Source of the DNA: Polyangium jinanense
GTDB taxonomy: Bacteria > Myxococcota > Polyangia > Polyangiales > Polyangiaceae
NCBI RefSeq assembly: GCF_028435365.1
Contig: NZ_JAGTJJ010000059.1
Span: 10,410 to 74,409, forward strand
Direction: 5' to 3'
DNA length: 64,000 bases
Positions 36,842-44,966 of the stretch are shown here, piece by piece. The notes below the pieces were generated by a model that saw nothing but the letters and a program-made list of their open reading frames with translations, was not told where the DNA came from and did no database searches. Position 1 is the first letter of the stretch, and each line of letters opens with the position of its first letter. The position numbers and the translations under genes were made by a program.

Positions 36842-38605
36842 ATGCTGACACAATCCGCCATCTTCCTCGTCGCGGCCGTCGTGGCCGTCTCCGTCTTCCG
36901 GCGCATCGGCCTCGGTACCGTGCTCGGTTACCTCGCCGCCGGCGCGTTGATCGGCCCCTCGGGCCTGCGCCTGATCCAGGATGTCGACCAGATCCTCCAC
37001 ACCGCCGAGCTCGGCGTCGTCTTCCTCCTGTTCCTCATCGGGCTCGAGCTCCAGCCGAGCCGCCTCTGGAGCATGCGGGGCACCGTGTTTGGCCTCGGCG
37101 GCGCCCAGGTCGGGGTCACGACCGCGGCGATCACGCTGCTCGGCCTCGCCCTCGGCGCGCCCTTCCCCGCGGCCGTCGTCGCTGGCGTCGGCGTCTCCAT
37201 GTCCTCGACGGCCATCGCCACGCAGATCCTCGGCGAGAAAAACGAGCTCGGCGCGCCGCACGGCCGCACCGGGTTCGGCATCCTGCTCTTCCAGGACGTC
37301 GCGGCCATTCCCGTCCTCGCGCTCGTCCCTCTGCTCGGCGCGGGGCCCTCGGCCTCGACCGGCAGTCCGCTCACGCACGGCCTCGTCATCGTGGCCGTGA
37401 TCGCGGGCCTCGTCATCTCCGGCCGCTACCTCCTGCGCCCGGCGTTCCGTTTCATCGCCGAGGCCCAGAGCCACGAGCTCTCCACCGCCACCGCGCTCCT
37501 CGTCGTCCTCGGCACCGCGCTCATCATGGCGAGCGTCGGGCTCTCGATGGCGCTCGGCGCGTTCATCGCCGGCGTGCTGCTCGCCGACTCGGAGTACCGG
37601 CACGAGCTCGAAGCCGACATCGAGCCCTTCAAGGGCCTGCTCCTCGGCCTGTTTTTCATGGCCGTCGGCATGTCCGCGAACCTGCGCCTGATCAAAGACC
37701 GCCCGCTTCTCGTGATTGGCCTCGTCGTCGGGCTCGTGCTCGTGAAGATGGCCGTCCTCTACGGGCTCGGCGTCGCGGCGAAGCTCAGCCGGCGCTCGGC
37801 GGCGAGCCTCGGCGTGTCGATCTCGCAGGGCGGCGAATTTGCGTTCGTCATCTTCGGCGTGGCCCGCGGCGCCAAGGTCATGAAGCCCGAGACCGTGGAG
37901 CTACTCATCGTCGTCGTCACCCTCTCCATGGCCGTGACGCCGCTCCTCTTCCTCGCCCGCGACGGCATCACGAAGCGCCTCGCTGCCGCGGATCGCCGCT
38001 CCTTCGACAAGATTTACGACGAGGGCAGCAGCGTCATCATCGCGGGGTTCGGCCGGTTCGGGCAGATCGTCGGCCGCATCCTGCGGCTCAAGCGCATCCC
38101 GTTCACCGCGCTCGACGCGAGCCCCACGCACGTCGATTTCGTCCGCCGGTACGGAAACGAAATCTATTACGGCGACGCTTCCCGCGTGGATCTCCTCCGC
38201 GCGGCGGGCGCGGAGCGCGCGCGGCTCATCGTGCTCGCGATCGACGACATGGACGCCTCGATGCGTACCCTTCACGTCGTGCAGTCGCATTTCCCGCACC
38301 TCAGGATCGTCGCGCGCGCCCGCAATCGGCAACATGCGTACGCGCTGCTCGGCGCGGGCGTCACGAACATCATTCGGGAAACCTTCGCCGGGAGCCTCGA
38401 GGCGGCCATGATCACGCTCGAGGAGCTCGGCCTGCCCTCGGACGACGCGCGCGAGACGGTGCGCATGTTCGCCGAATACGACGAGGCGCAGATCCGCAAG
38501 GTGTTCGTCCATCGCCACGACGAGAAGGCGCTCGTCGAGTCGGCGAAGCAGTATGGCGCGGAGCTCGAGCGAATCTTTGAGGAGGACGCCGCGCACCGGA
38601 GCTAG
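36842..38605 (+). CDS. CPA2-family monovalent cation:proton antiporter with RCK/TrkA-N domain
   Basis: The 587-residue inner-membrane protein has about 12 hydrophobic segments over residues 1-380 and FLIGLELQPSRLW, a CPA2 motif. A cytoplasmic RCK domain follows, with the Rossmann glycine motif near residues 399-410 (VIIAGFGRFGQIVGR) and acidic strand end ALDASP. This is the architecture of KefB/KefC and related K+/H+ antiporters that are gated by nucleotides or glutathione adducts. It cannot be assigned to KefB or KefC from this view alone. Confidence 0.9.
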   Translation: MLTQSAIFLVAAVVAVSVFRRIGLGTVLGYLAAGALIGPSGLRLIQDVDQILHTAELGVVFLLFLIGLELQPSRLWSMRGTVFGLGGAQVGVTTAAITLLGLALGAPFPAAVVAGVGVSMSSTAIATQILGEKNELGAPHGRTGFGILLFQDVAAIPVLALVPLLGAGPSASTGSPLTHGLVIVAVIAGLVISGRYLLRPAFRFIAEAQSHELSTATALLVVLGTALIMASVGLSMALGAFIAGVLLADSEYRHELEADIEPFKGLLLGLFFMAVGMSANLRLIKDRPLLVIGLVVGLVLVKMAVLYGLGVAAKLSRRSAASLGVSISQGGEFAFVIFGVARGAKVMKPETVELLIVVVTLSMAVTPLLFLARDGITKRLAAADRRSFDKIYDEGSSVIIAGFGRFGQIVGRILRLKRIPFTALDASPTHVDFVRRYGNEIYYGDASRVDLLRAAGAERARLIVLAIDDMDASMRTLHVVQSHFPHLRIVARARNRQHAYALLGAGVTNIIRETFAGSLEAAMITLEELGLPSDDARETVRMFAEYDEAQIRKVFVHRHDEKALVESAKQYGAELERIFEEDAAHRS

Positions 38606-38639
38606 ACCGCGGGCTTGCCGATGTGCGATATCGGAGTCC

Positions 38640-39026
38640 ATGCGCACGTTTCTATTTCTCCTCCCGATCCTCGGTACCCTCGCGTGTGGGGACCTCCTCG
38701 ATCAGGCGCCGCTCGGCACGAGGCAGGCCCGCTGTGACCTCCGGCCCGACCGGCCGCAGTGTACCGACATCCGCAACTTCAAGGGCCCCTCGCTCCTCAC
38801 GTTCGAGGGCGTCTGTGAGACGCTCAAGGCCGCGACGAAGAGTGGCTCCTACGAGGAGGGCGCGGTCTGCGACATGACCGACGCCTGGGGCGGCTGCCAG
38901 TCGAGCAACATCGACGGCCACCTGCAGACGAACTGGTTCTACAAGAGCGACGACAAGTACCCGGACGAGGCCGCAGCGAAGGCAGAGTGCGAGAGCGGCG
39001 ACACCTGGGTGCCGCCCGCGGACTGA
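38640..39026 (+). CDS. Small Cys-rich lipoprotein
   Basis: The product has 128 residues. The start at 38640 is fixed by the lipoprotein signal FLFLLPILGTLAC, with the acylated Cys at residue 16. The mature part has four further Cys (CDLRPDRPQC, VCETL, VCDMTDAWGGC) and ends in an acidic tail. No domain was recognised. It is a typical myxobacterial surface lipoprotein, lying between the antiporter and the HipA-like gene. Confidence 0.7.
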   Translation: MRTFLFLLPILGTLACGDLLDQAPLGTRQARCDLRPDRPQCTDIRNFKGPSLLTFEGVCETLKAATKSGSYEEGAVCDMTDAWGGCQSSNIDGHLQTNWFYKSDDKYPDEAAAKAECESGDTWVPPAD

Positions 39027-39071
39027 AAGTTTCTTCGCCTTGCAGCGGGGGGCTTCTAGACTGCGCCGCGC

Positions 39072-39860
39072 ATGCTACGCACCGTCAACGCTGTCCGGTA
39101 CGTCACCCCGCTGCGCGAGGGAGGGTCGGTGCCCGCGCTCGTCGAGGCCGACGACGACGGGCTTTACGTCGTCAAGCTTCGCGGCGCGGCCCAGGGGCCC
39201 TTGGCGCTCATTGCCGAGCTCGTCGCGGGCGAGCTCGCGCGCGCCGCGGGGCTCTCCGTCCCCGAGCTCGTGCTCATCACGCTCGACTCCGCGCTCGGCC
39301 GCGCCGAGCCGCACCGCGAGATCAGCGACCTGCTCGACGCGAGCGTGGGCCTGAACCTCGCGCTCGATTACCTGCCCGGCAGCGTCACCTTCGACCCCGT
39401 CGCGGGCCCGACGCCGGATCCCGCGTATGCCTCCCGCGTCGTGCTCTTCGACTCGTTCGTCACGAACGTCGACCGCACTCCGAAAAACCCGAACCTCCTC
39501 ACCTGGCACCGCGGGATCTGGCTCATCGATCACGGCGCGTCCCTGTATTTCCACCACGGCTGGGGCCCCGCGGATCCGCTCACCGAGAGCCAGGATCCGT
39601 TCACGTTCGTACGAAAACACGTCCTTTTGCCGTGGGCGACCGCGCTCGCCGAGGCCGCGGCGCACCTCCGGGCCGCGTGGTCCGAGGCGTTCGTCACGCG
39701 GATCGCGCAGGCGATCCCGGACGAATTCCTCACGGACGACATGGGATTCGCTTCCCCCGACGCCCACCGCGCGGCTTATGGCGCGTGGCTCTCCGCGCGG
39801 CTCGCCGCGCTCCCCTTGATCCTCTCGGAGGCCGAGCGTGCGCGCGAAGAGCTCGTTTGA
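39072..39860 (+). CDS. HipA-like kinase-domain protein
   Basis: The 262-residue protein resembles the HipA_2 group: an N-terminal strand pair with YVVKLRGAAQGP (nucleotide-binding Lys), then ELARAAGLSVPE, the catalytic loop VTNVDRTPKNPNLL near residues 129-142, and LIDHGASLYF with the metal-binding Asp. HipA kinases phosphorylate targets such as tRNA synthetases; this shorter form has no HipB-like regulator beside it. Its last 23 bp overlap the DUF3037 gene, so the two are cotranscribed and probably work together. Confidence 0.85.
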   Translation: MLRTVNAVRYVTPLREGGSVPALVEADDDGLYVVKLRGAAQGPLALIAELVAGELARAAGLSVPELVLITLDSALGRAEPHREISDLLDASVGLNLALDYLPGSVTFDPVAGPTPDPAYASRVVLFDSFVTNVDRTPKNPNLLTWHRGIWLIDHGASLYFHHGWGPADPLTESQDPFTFVRKHVLLPWATALAEAAAHLRAAWSEAFVTRIAQAIPDEFLTDDMGFASPDAHRAAYGAWLSARLAALPLILSEAERAREELV

Positions 39861-40236
39861 GTACGCCATCGTGCGTATCGTCCCTCGCGTCGAGCGGGGC
39901 GAATGCATGAATGCGGGGGTCCTTCTTCATTGCTCTGCGCACGATTACCTCGGCGCGCGGATCGAGCTCGACGAGGCGCGGCTCCTCGCGCTTGCGCCGG
40001 ACGTGGATCTCGAATCCGTGCGCCGCCACCTCGCGGCGATCCCGCGCGTCTGCGAGGGCGGGCCCGACGCCGGGCCGATCGGGCTCCTCTCGCGGAAAGA
40101 GCGTTTTTCGTGGCTCGTCGCCACGCGCAGCACGATGATCCAGACCTCGGAGGTGCACGTGGGCCTGTGCGACGCGCCGGATCTGGTGCTCGATCGGTTG
40201 CTCGACAAGCTCGTCCGCGTGCCGCGTTCGCGCTGA
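39838..40236 (+). CDS. DUF3037 protein, partner of the HipA-like kinase
   Basis: The product has 132 residues from a GTG at 39838 inside the end of the upstream gene. FEYAIVRIVPRVERGECMNAGVLL is the DUF3037 start. The rest is a helical domain with LARLSRKER-like basic segments and an Arg-rich end. DUF3037 genes are commonly paired with HipA-like kinases in other bacteria, which is family knowledge; whether the pair is a toxin-antitoxin system is not established. Confidence 0.85.
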   Translation: MRAKSSFEYAIVRIVPRVERGECMNAGVLLHCSAHDYLGARIELDEARLLALAPDVDLESVRRHLAAIPRVCEGGPDAGPIGLLSRKERFSWLVATRSTMIQTSEVHVGLCDAPDLVLDRLLDKLVRVPRSR

Positions 40237-40317
40237 CGGAGATCCCGGTACGGCAGTGCCCGCGTCGGCGTTGCGACGCTCTGCCTCGATCCGTCTTACT
40301 CGCCGAAGGAGCCAAGA

Positions 40318-40713
40318 ATGGGACAACGAAGCTTGCTTTTTGCGGGTCTTGGCCTCGTCGTGGTCCTCGCGACGGGGTGTGGGTCCGACGTCGAGGGGCT
40401 ATGCGAGGCGCAGGAGGCGTGTATCGGCGGCAATGACGCCGACATCGACGCCTGCATCGCGTCGTACGAGGGCCAACGCGACACCGCGTACGGAATCGGC
40501 TGCGGCGAGGAGTTCGACACGTTGGTCCATTGTACCAAGCCCCTGCTTTCGTGCTCGATCCAGCCCACGGGGGAGCCGTGCAACTCGAACGCCGATTGCA
40601 GTGGAGACGACCTTTGCAGCAATGGGCAATGCATGGGGGAGTCCTACGGCATCCCCGCGAGCCAGGTGGACACGTGCGCAGTCGAGCAGACCGCATATTC
40701 ACGCTGCGACTGA
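40318..40713 (+). CDS. Cys-rich lipoprotein, tandem copy 1
   Basis: The 131-residue lipoprotein has the signal LLFAGLGLVVVLATGC and 13 or so further Cys, many in pairs suited to disulfides: CEAQEAC, DACIASYEGQ, GYGIGCGEEF-like GIGCGEEF, CNSNADC and CSNGQC. The last block resembles the NADC/CSNGxC units of myxobacterial surface proteins. AAGGAG lies 6 bases before the ATG. A near-identical gene of the same length follows at 40931, and the flanking DNA is duplicated with it. Confidence 0.75.
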   Translation: MGQRSLLFAGLGLVVVLATGCGSDVEGLCEAQEACIGGNDADIDACIASYEGQRDTAYGIGCGEEFDTLVHCTKPLLSCSIQPTGEPCNSNADCSGDDLCSNGQCMGESYGIPASQVDTCAVEQTAYSRCD

Positions 40714-40725
40714 GGAGGTAGGAGC

Positions 40726-40785
40726 ATGATTCAAACGATTCTCGTGAATGCCGCCCGCCTCATGGGCCCGTCGCGTTCTGAGTGA
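40726..40785 (+). pseudogene. Truncated first copy of the downstream Cys-rich gene
   Basis: The 13 bases after the copy-1 stop, including a GGAGGTAGGAGC ribosome site, and the first codons (MIQTILVNA) match those of the gene at 41339 (MIRTILVNA). After about 13 codons the match ends and the frame stops at 40785, leaving 19 codons. The original gene pair was duplicated and the first copy of its second member was deleted. Confidence 0.75.
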
Positions 40786-40930
40786 GCGCTCGCCAAAATG
40801 GTCACTCGAGTGTCCAGTTTTCGATAGGGGGGGTGGTCATTCGAGTTTCCATCGTTGGGACTGTGCCCTCCCCGACGGAAATTGCGTTCCTTTGGCTTCG
40901 AAACGTCTATACTCGACGAAGGAGCCAAGA

Positions 40931-41326
40931 ATGGTACAAAAAAACTTGCTTTTCGCGGGTCTTGGCCTCGTCGTGGCCTTCGCGACGGGGTGCGCGCCCG
41001 ACATCGCGGGGATATGCGAGCGGCAGGAGGCGTGTTACGGCGGTAACGAGGCCGACATCGACGCCTGCATCGCGACGTACGAGGGGCAACGCGACACCGC
41101 GTACGGAATCGGCTGCGGCGAGGAGTTCGACACGATCGTCGCCTGCACGGATCCCTTGCTGGAGTGTTCGAGCCAGTCCACCGGGGAGATGTGCATGTCG
41201 AACGCCGACTGCAACGGCGGCACCGTTTGCAGCAATGGCCAATGCACGGGAAAGTCCTTCGGCGTCCGCGGGGCCGACGCGGACACGTGCGAAGCCGAGC
41301 AAAGCGCGTATTCACGCTGTGACTGA
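40931..41326 (+). CDS. Cys-rich lipoprotein, tandem copy 2
   Basis: The 131-residue paralog of the gene at 40318 shares the lipoprotein signal (LLFAGLGLVVAFATGC), the Cys pattern (CERQEAC, GIGCGEEFDT, CMSNADC, CSNGQC) and the end AYSRCD. The ATG at 40931 follows the same AAGGAGCCAAGA leader as copy 1; a longer upstream frame is rejected on that basis. The C-terminal half has diverged in charge. It is followed 12 bp later by the intact partner gene. Confidence 0.75.
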   Translation: MVQKNLLFAGLGLVVAFATGCAPDIAGICERQEACYGGNEADIDACIATYEGQRDTAYGIGCGEEFDTIVACTDPLLECSSQSTGEMCMSNADCNGGTVCSNGQCTGKSFGVRGADADTCEAEQSAYSRCD

Positions 41327-41338
41327 GGAGGTAGGAGC

Positions 41339-41695
41339 ATGATTCGAACGATCCTCGTGAATGCCGGCCTCCTTCTGGGCCTCGCCGCCGCTTCGTCCGG
41401 GTGTTCCCGGGCGCAGGCCGTCTGCGACATCATCTGCGAGTGCGAGCACTGCAGCGACGAGAGAGAAGTCCAGACGTGCGAGCAACTCGCGACGCAGGAA
41501 GACGTGGCGGACGCCTACGATTGCGGCGACGCCTGGACGACCTACACACTCTGCGTCGAGGAGAAGGGCACGTGCGACGAAAAGGAGGCCCAATTCTCGA
41601 CGGTGCAGAACAACAACGACCTGTGCGACGCCGATCGGAACGCCCTCCAGTCGTGCATCGACGCGGCCTCTGCGCACGGCGGCGTCCGGTTCTGA
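41339..41695 (+). CDS. Cys-rich lipoprotein, partner gene
   Basis: The 118-residue product has a lipoprotein signal (LLLGLAAASSGC), then a Cys-rich domain (CDIICECEHCSDE, TCEQLA, YDCGDAW, TCDEKE, LCDADRNALQSC). GGAGGTAGGAGC precedes the ATG. It is the full copy of the gene whose remnant lies at 40726-40785. Function is unknown. Nine or more Cys suggest a disulfide-stabilised surface domain. Element copy E begins 19 bp after the stop. Confidence 0.7.
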   Translation: MIRTILVNAGLLLGLAAASSGCSRAQAVCDIICECEHCSDEREVQTCEQLATQEDVADAYDCGDAWTTYTLCVEEKGTCDEKEAQFSTVQNNNDLCDADRNALQSCIDAASAHGGVRF

Positions 41696-41714
41696 GAGGG
41701 TGTTCCACAGGGAT

Positions 41715-42014
41715 GCGCGGGGCTTTGCCCCGCACCCCAGAAGGGGGCTGTCCGCCCCCTTCACCCCGGACCAGCGCAAGCGCTGGACTCGGGGTCGATG
41801 AACTGCGCGATGCGCAGTTCATCGAACAGGCCGTGGCAAGACCCGCGACGACCTTGCCAGTTGAGACAGCAGCACTGCCCTGCCTGGTGGCAACGTCTTC
41901 CCTGTCGACAGCGCGCATCGCGCGCTGTCGCCCCGCGTCCAGGGCTTGCCCAGGCCCCGGGTCCAGGGGTGGACAACCCCTGGTCGGGGTCCGGGGTGAA
42001 ACCCCGGCGCTACG
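41715..42014. repeat. Nested inverted-repeat element, copy E
   Basis: This full copy lies between two convergent genes, 19 bp after one stop and 10 bp before the other. The left long stem is the ATGAACT type; the right uses ACAGCGC with GCGCTGT, so the pairing differs from all other copies. The tip stems are GCGGGG/CCCCGC and CCGGGG/CCCCGG. As a convergent spacer it would suit a bidirectional terminator role. Confidence 0.85.
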
Positions 42015-42024
42015 CTCTGAGAGC

Positions 42025-43572
42025 CTAGCGTTCGGCTTCGTCGTCGCCCGCCATCCCGAACGCCCGCATCTTTCGCTTCAGCGTATTCCTGTCGATCCCG
42101 AGGGCCCGCGCGGCGCGGCTCAGGTTGCCGCTCTCCGCCGTGAGCGCGGCCGCGAGGGCCGCGCGCTCCGCCGCCTCGACCACGTCCCGCAGCGGCCGCA
42201 CGTCGCTGCCGCTTGCGCTTCCGGCGGCGCTTGCGCTTGCGCTCCCGCTGCCGCTTCCGCTCCGGATGTCCGGGGCCAGATCCGACACGTTGACCACGTC
42301 GTCGCAGAACACGGCCCACCGCATCACCTCGGCCCGGAGCTCGCGCACGTTGCCCGGCCAGGCGTGACTCGCGAGCGCCCGCATCGCTTCGCGCGTCACC
42401 CGGAGCCGCCGCCCTCCCTTCTTCGCCCGGATCTCCGCGAGGAACGACTCCACGAGTCGCTCCACGTCGCCCGGCCTCGCCCGGAGCGGCGGCACGAGCA
42501 GCGTCGCGCCGCGTAGCCGATAGTAGAGATCCTCCCGGAACGCGCCCGCCTTCACCATCGCCCCGAGATCCCGGTGCGTCGCGGCCACGATCCGCACGTC
42601 GACGGAAACCCGCCCCTCGCCGCCCACGCGCCGGAGCGTCCCCTCCTGCAGCACGCGCAAAAGCGCCGCTTGCACCCGCGGCTGCATCTCGCCGATCTCG
42701 TCGAGGAACAACGTCCCGCCGTGCGCTTGCTCGAACACGCCCCGGCGCCTCTTCCCCGCGCCCGTGAACGCGCCCGCCTCGTGCCCGAAGAGCTCGCTCG
42801 ACAGCACGCCCTCCGCGAACACCGAGCAGTTCTCCGCCACGAACGGCCCGTCCTTCCGCGGCGAAAGCGCGTGAATCTCCCGCGCGCAGAGCTCCTTGCC
42901 CGTGCCCGTCTCCCCGAGCACGAGCACCGGCGCGTCGCTCGCGCCGACGCGCTCGATCTTCGCCCGCAGCTCGACCATCGGAGCGCTCTCGCCGAGCAGC
43001 GACGACGTTCCCTTCTGCGCCGCTGCCCGTAGGCGAGCGATCTCGTCGCGCATCGCGCGGATCTCGGGAAACCCCTCGATGTCGAGCCGCACCTCCCGCA
43101 CCGCCTTCGGATGCGGCACGGGCACGAACGCGGGCGGGATCACCTGCAGCATCCGCGCCGGCAAGAGGCCTGCTTGCACCAGGATCACCCAGAGCGTCTG
43201 CGCTTGTGGCGTGCCCGCCGAGAGCAGGACGTCGAGCGCCACGTTCGTGGCCAAGAGCTCCGACTTCGCCCGCTCGACGAGGGGGCCGAGCAGGCGAAAG
43301 AGCCGTCCGTAATCGGTCGGATCATCGGTGTCGATCACGCAGAGCTCGACCTTGCGCACGCGCGCCTCGATCGAGCGGCAGAGCGAGCGGGCGGGCGTCT
43401 CTCCCTGCGGGATCGAAAGCACCCACGCGACGTCGTAGCGGCTCTCGTTCTGGTCGAGCAGCCTGAGCACCGGCCCCCGATCACTCGCGGGCCGCGCCAT
43501 CTGATGCGAGGGCTGCGGGCCCGTCACTCCCGCATCCGACCACGTGATGAGCGCTTGCTTCACCTGGTGCAT
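42025..43572 (-). CDS. rtcR: RtcR-like sigma54 activator with N-terminal CARF domain
   Basis: The product has 515 residues from the ATG at 43572. That start is preferred because it includes the first strand of the sensor domain, QALITWSDAG; a later Met at 43500 would lose it. Residues 1-190 match a CARF-type sensor (LSAGTPQAQTLWVILVQAGLL). The AAA+ domain has Walker A GETGTGKE near 222, the sigma54 loop GAFTGA near 268, and DEIGEM near 292. A Ser/Gly/Ala linker precedes a Fis-type helix-turn-helix at the end (LSRAARALGIDRNTLKRK). It should activate the divergent rtcB operon on sensing damaged RNA ends. Confidence 0.88.
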   Translation of the reverse strand: MHQVKQALITWSDAGVTGPQPSHQMARPASDRGPVLRLLDQNESRYDVAWVLSIPQGETPARSLCRSIEARVRKVELCVIDTDDPTDYGRLFRLLGPLVERAKSELLATNVALDVLLSAGTPQAQTLWVILVQAGLLPARMLQVIPPAFVPVPHPKAVREVRLDIEGFPEIRAMRDEIARLRAAAQKGTSSLLGESAPMVELRAKIERVGASDAPVLVLGETGTGKELCAREIHALSPRKDGPFVAENCSVFAEGVLSSELFGHEAGAFTGAGKRRRGVFEQAHGGTLFLDEIGEMQPRVQAALLRVLQEGTLRRVGGEGRVSVDVRIVAATHRDLGAMVKAGAFREDLYYRLRGATLLVPPLRARPGDVERLVESFLAEIRAKKGGRRLRVTREAMRALASHAWPGNVRELRAEVMRWAVFCDDVVNVSDLAPDIRSGSGSGSASASAAGSASGSDVRPLRDVVEAAERAALAAALTAESGNLSRAARALGIDRNTLKRKMRAFGMAGDDEAER

Positions 43573-43625
43573 CGTACACCACCCATGGTGCACCGTATAC
43601 CACCGTTCTGATGCACCGTGCACCA
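43565..43625. promoter_or_regulatory. Three palindromic activator sites upstream of rtcB
   Basis: Three 17-bp palindromes with the pattern TGGTGCAyCGTryACCA lie at 43565-43581, 43586-43602 and 43609-43625 (the third reads TGATGCACCGTGCACCA). They are about 40-100 bp upstream of the sigma54 promoter, the usual place for enhancer sites. The first covers the start codon of the activator itself, suggesting autoregulation. Confidence 0.8.
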
Positions 43626-43665
43626 TCCCTGCGAGGCTCCCATCGAATTCTCCGCGAAATCTGAC

Positions 43666-43681
43666 TGGCACGCTTTCCGCA
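43666..43681 (+). promoter_or_regulatory. Sigma54 promoter of the rtcB operon
   Basis: TGGCACGCTTTCCGCA has the invariant GG (43667-43668) and GC (43679-43680) ten bases apart, with a strong -24 half and a weaker -12 half (CCGCA against TTGCA). Transcription would start near 43692, about 36 bp before the rtcB ATG. Its place below three activator sites makes it convincing. Confidence 0.85.
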
Positions 43682-43727
43682 TTACGGGGCCACGAACGCA
43701 ATCAACAAGCCGTTCGAGCTACCTGCC

Positions 43728-44966
43728 ATGGGCACTTCTTCTCTCCCCAAACCGTCCCTTCCCCCGCATGCCCGCATCTTCGCCCGCCCCGATGTCTGGA
43801 TGGAGGGCGAGGCCATCACGCAGTTCGTCCGCGTCGCCGAGCTCCCCGGCTGCGTGCGCGCCGCGGGCATGCCCGATCTTCACTCCGGACGCGGCCCCAT
43901 CGGCGCCGCGTTCGCCTTCGAGGAGCGCGTGCTCCCGTACCTCGTCGGCGGCGACGCCGGGTGCGGCGTGCTCCTCTTCGCCACGACCGCCTCCCCGCGC
44001 GCCGTGGACAAACTCGAGCGCCGCGTCCGCGCCGCGATGGACGAGGATCCGCTCGAAGGCTGCGACCCCCTCGAGGTCTTCGATGCCTGCTGGCACAAGG
44101 GCGCGAGGGGCCTCACCGAGGTCGCGAACGTGCCGGACGACATCGCCGCGATGGCCGAACGCGAGTGCACGCTCGATCTCGGCCCGAGCGGTGATCCCGC
44201 GGACTACCGCGATCCCTCGCACGGCCGCGCGCTCGGCAGCATCGGCAGCGGCAACCACTTCGCCGAGATCACGCGCGTCACCGAGGTGCGCGACGAGGCC
44301 GCGGCAGACGCGATGGGCCTCGAAAAAGGCGGCCTCGTCGCGCTCGTGCACACGGGCTCGCGTGGGCTCGGCGCCCAGATCGGGCGGCGCTACGGCGACG
44401 TCACGCTCACGGGCGCGGCCATCGACGTCTACCTCGCGGATCTCGCGGGCGCGGTGCGGTTCGCCCAGGCAAACCGCTTCCTCGTCGCTTGCCGGCTGCT
44501 CCGCGCGCTCTCGGCGTTGCGAAGGGACAAGGTCCGCTCCGCGATCGACATCGTGCACAACACGATCCGGCGCGAGGACATCGCGGGCACGCCTGTGTGG
44601 ATCCATCGCAAGGGCGCCGCGCCCGCGAGCCGCGGCGAGGCCACGGTCGTGCTCGGCAGCCGCGGCGCGCCTTCCTGGGTGCTCGTCGGGAATGGGCACG
44701 AGGGCGCGCTCGCGTCGGTCGCGCACGGCGCGGGTCGTCGCATGACCCGCACCGAAGCGCGCGCCAAGCTCGCCACGCGGTACAAACGCGCCGAGCTCGG
44801 CCGTACGGCGCACGGCGGCCGCATCGTGTGCGACGACGCGGACCTGCTCTACGAGGAGCACCCGGACGCGTACAAGCCGATCGAGCCGGTCGTCGCGAGC
44901 CTGGTCGACGAGGGCCTCGCGGCTCCGATCGCCTCGCTCGTGCCGCTCGTCACGGTGAAGCAATGA
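43728..44966 (+). CDS. rtcB: RtcB-type RNA ligase (RtcB2-like)
   Basis: The 412-residue RNA ligase joins 2',3'-cyclic phosphate (or 3'-phosphate) to 5'-OH ends using GTP and Mn2+. Motifs present are MPDLHSGRGPIG near 48-59, GGDAGCGV with metal ligands Asp76 and Cys79, SGNHFAEI, and the guanylylation His in AHGAGRRMTR near residue 334. The length and the prfH neighbour fit the RtcB2 subgroup, which heals cleaved 16S rRNA or tRNA. The ATGA overlap with prfH ties the two together. The sigma54 promoter means the operon is inducible. Confidence 0.93.
   Translation: MGTSSLPKPSLPPHARIFARPDVWMEGEAITQFVRVAELPGCVRAAGMPDLHSGRGPIGAAFAFEERVLPYLVGGDAGCGVLLFATTASPRAVDKLERRVRAAMDEDPLEGCDPLEVFDACWHKGARGLTEVANVPDDIAAMAERECTLDLGPSGDPADYRDPSHGRALGSIGSGNHFAEITRVTEVRDEAAADAMGLEKGGLVALVHTGSRGLGAQIGRRYGDVTLTGAAIDVYLADLAGAVRFAQANRFLVACRLLRALSALRRDKVRSAIDIVHNTIRREDIAGTPVWIHRKGAAPASRGEATVVLGSRGAPSWVLVGNGHEGALASVAHGAGRRMTRTEARAKLATRYKRAELGRTAHGGRIVCDDADLLYEEHPDAYKPIEPVVASLVDEGLAAPIASLVPLVTVKQ

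Noticed and set aside
42210..42265. A GC-rich short repeat in the activator gene as a possible regulatory site
   Set aside because: It encodes the Ser/Gly/Ala linker before the helix-turn-helix and needs no other explanation.
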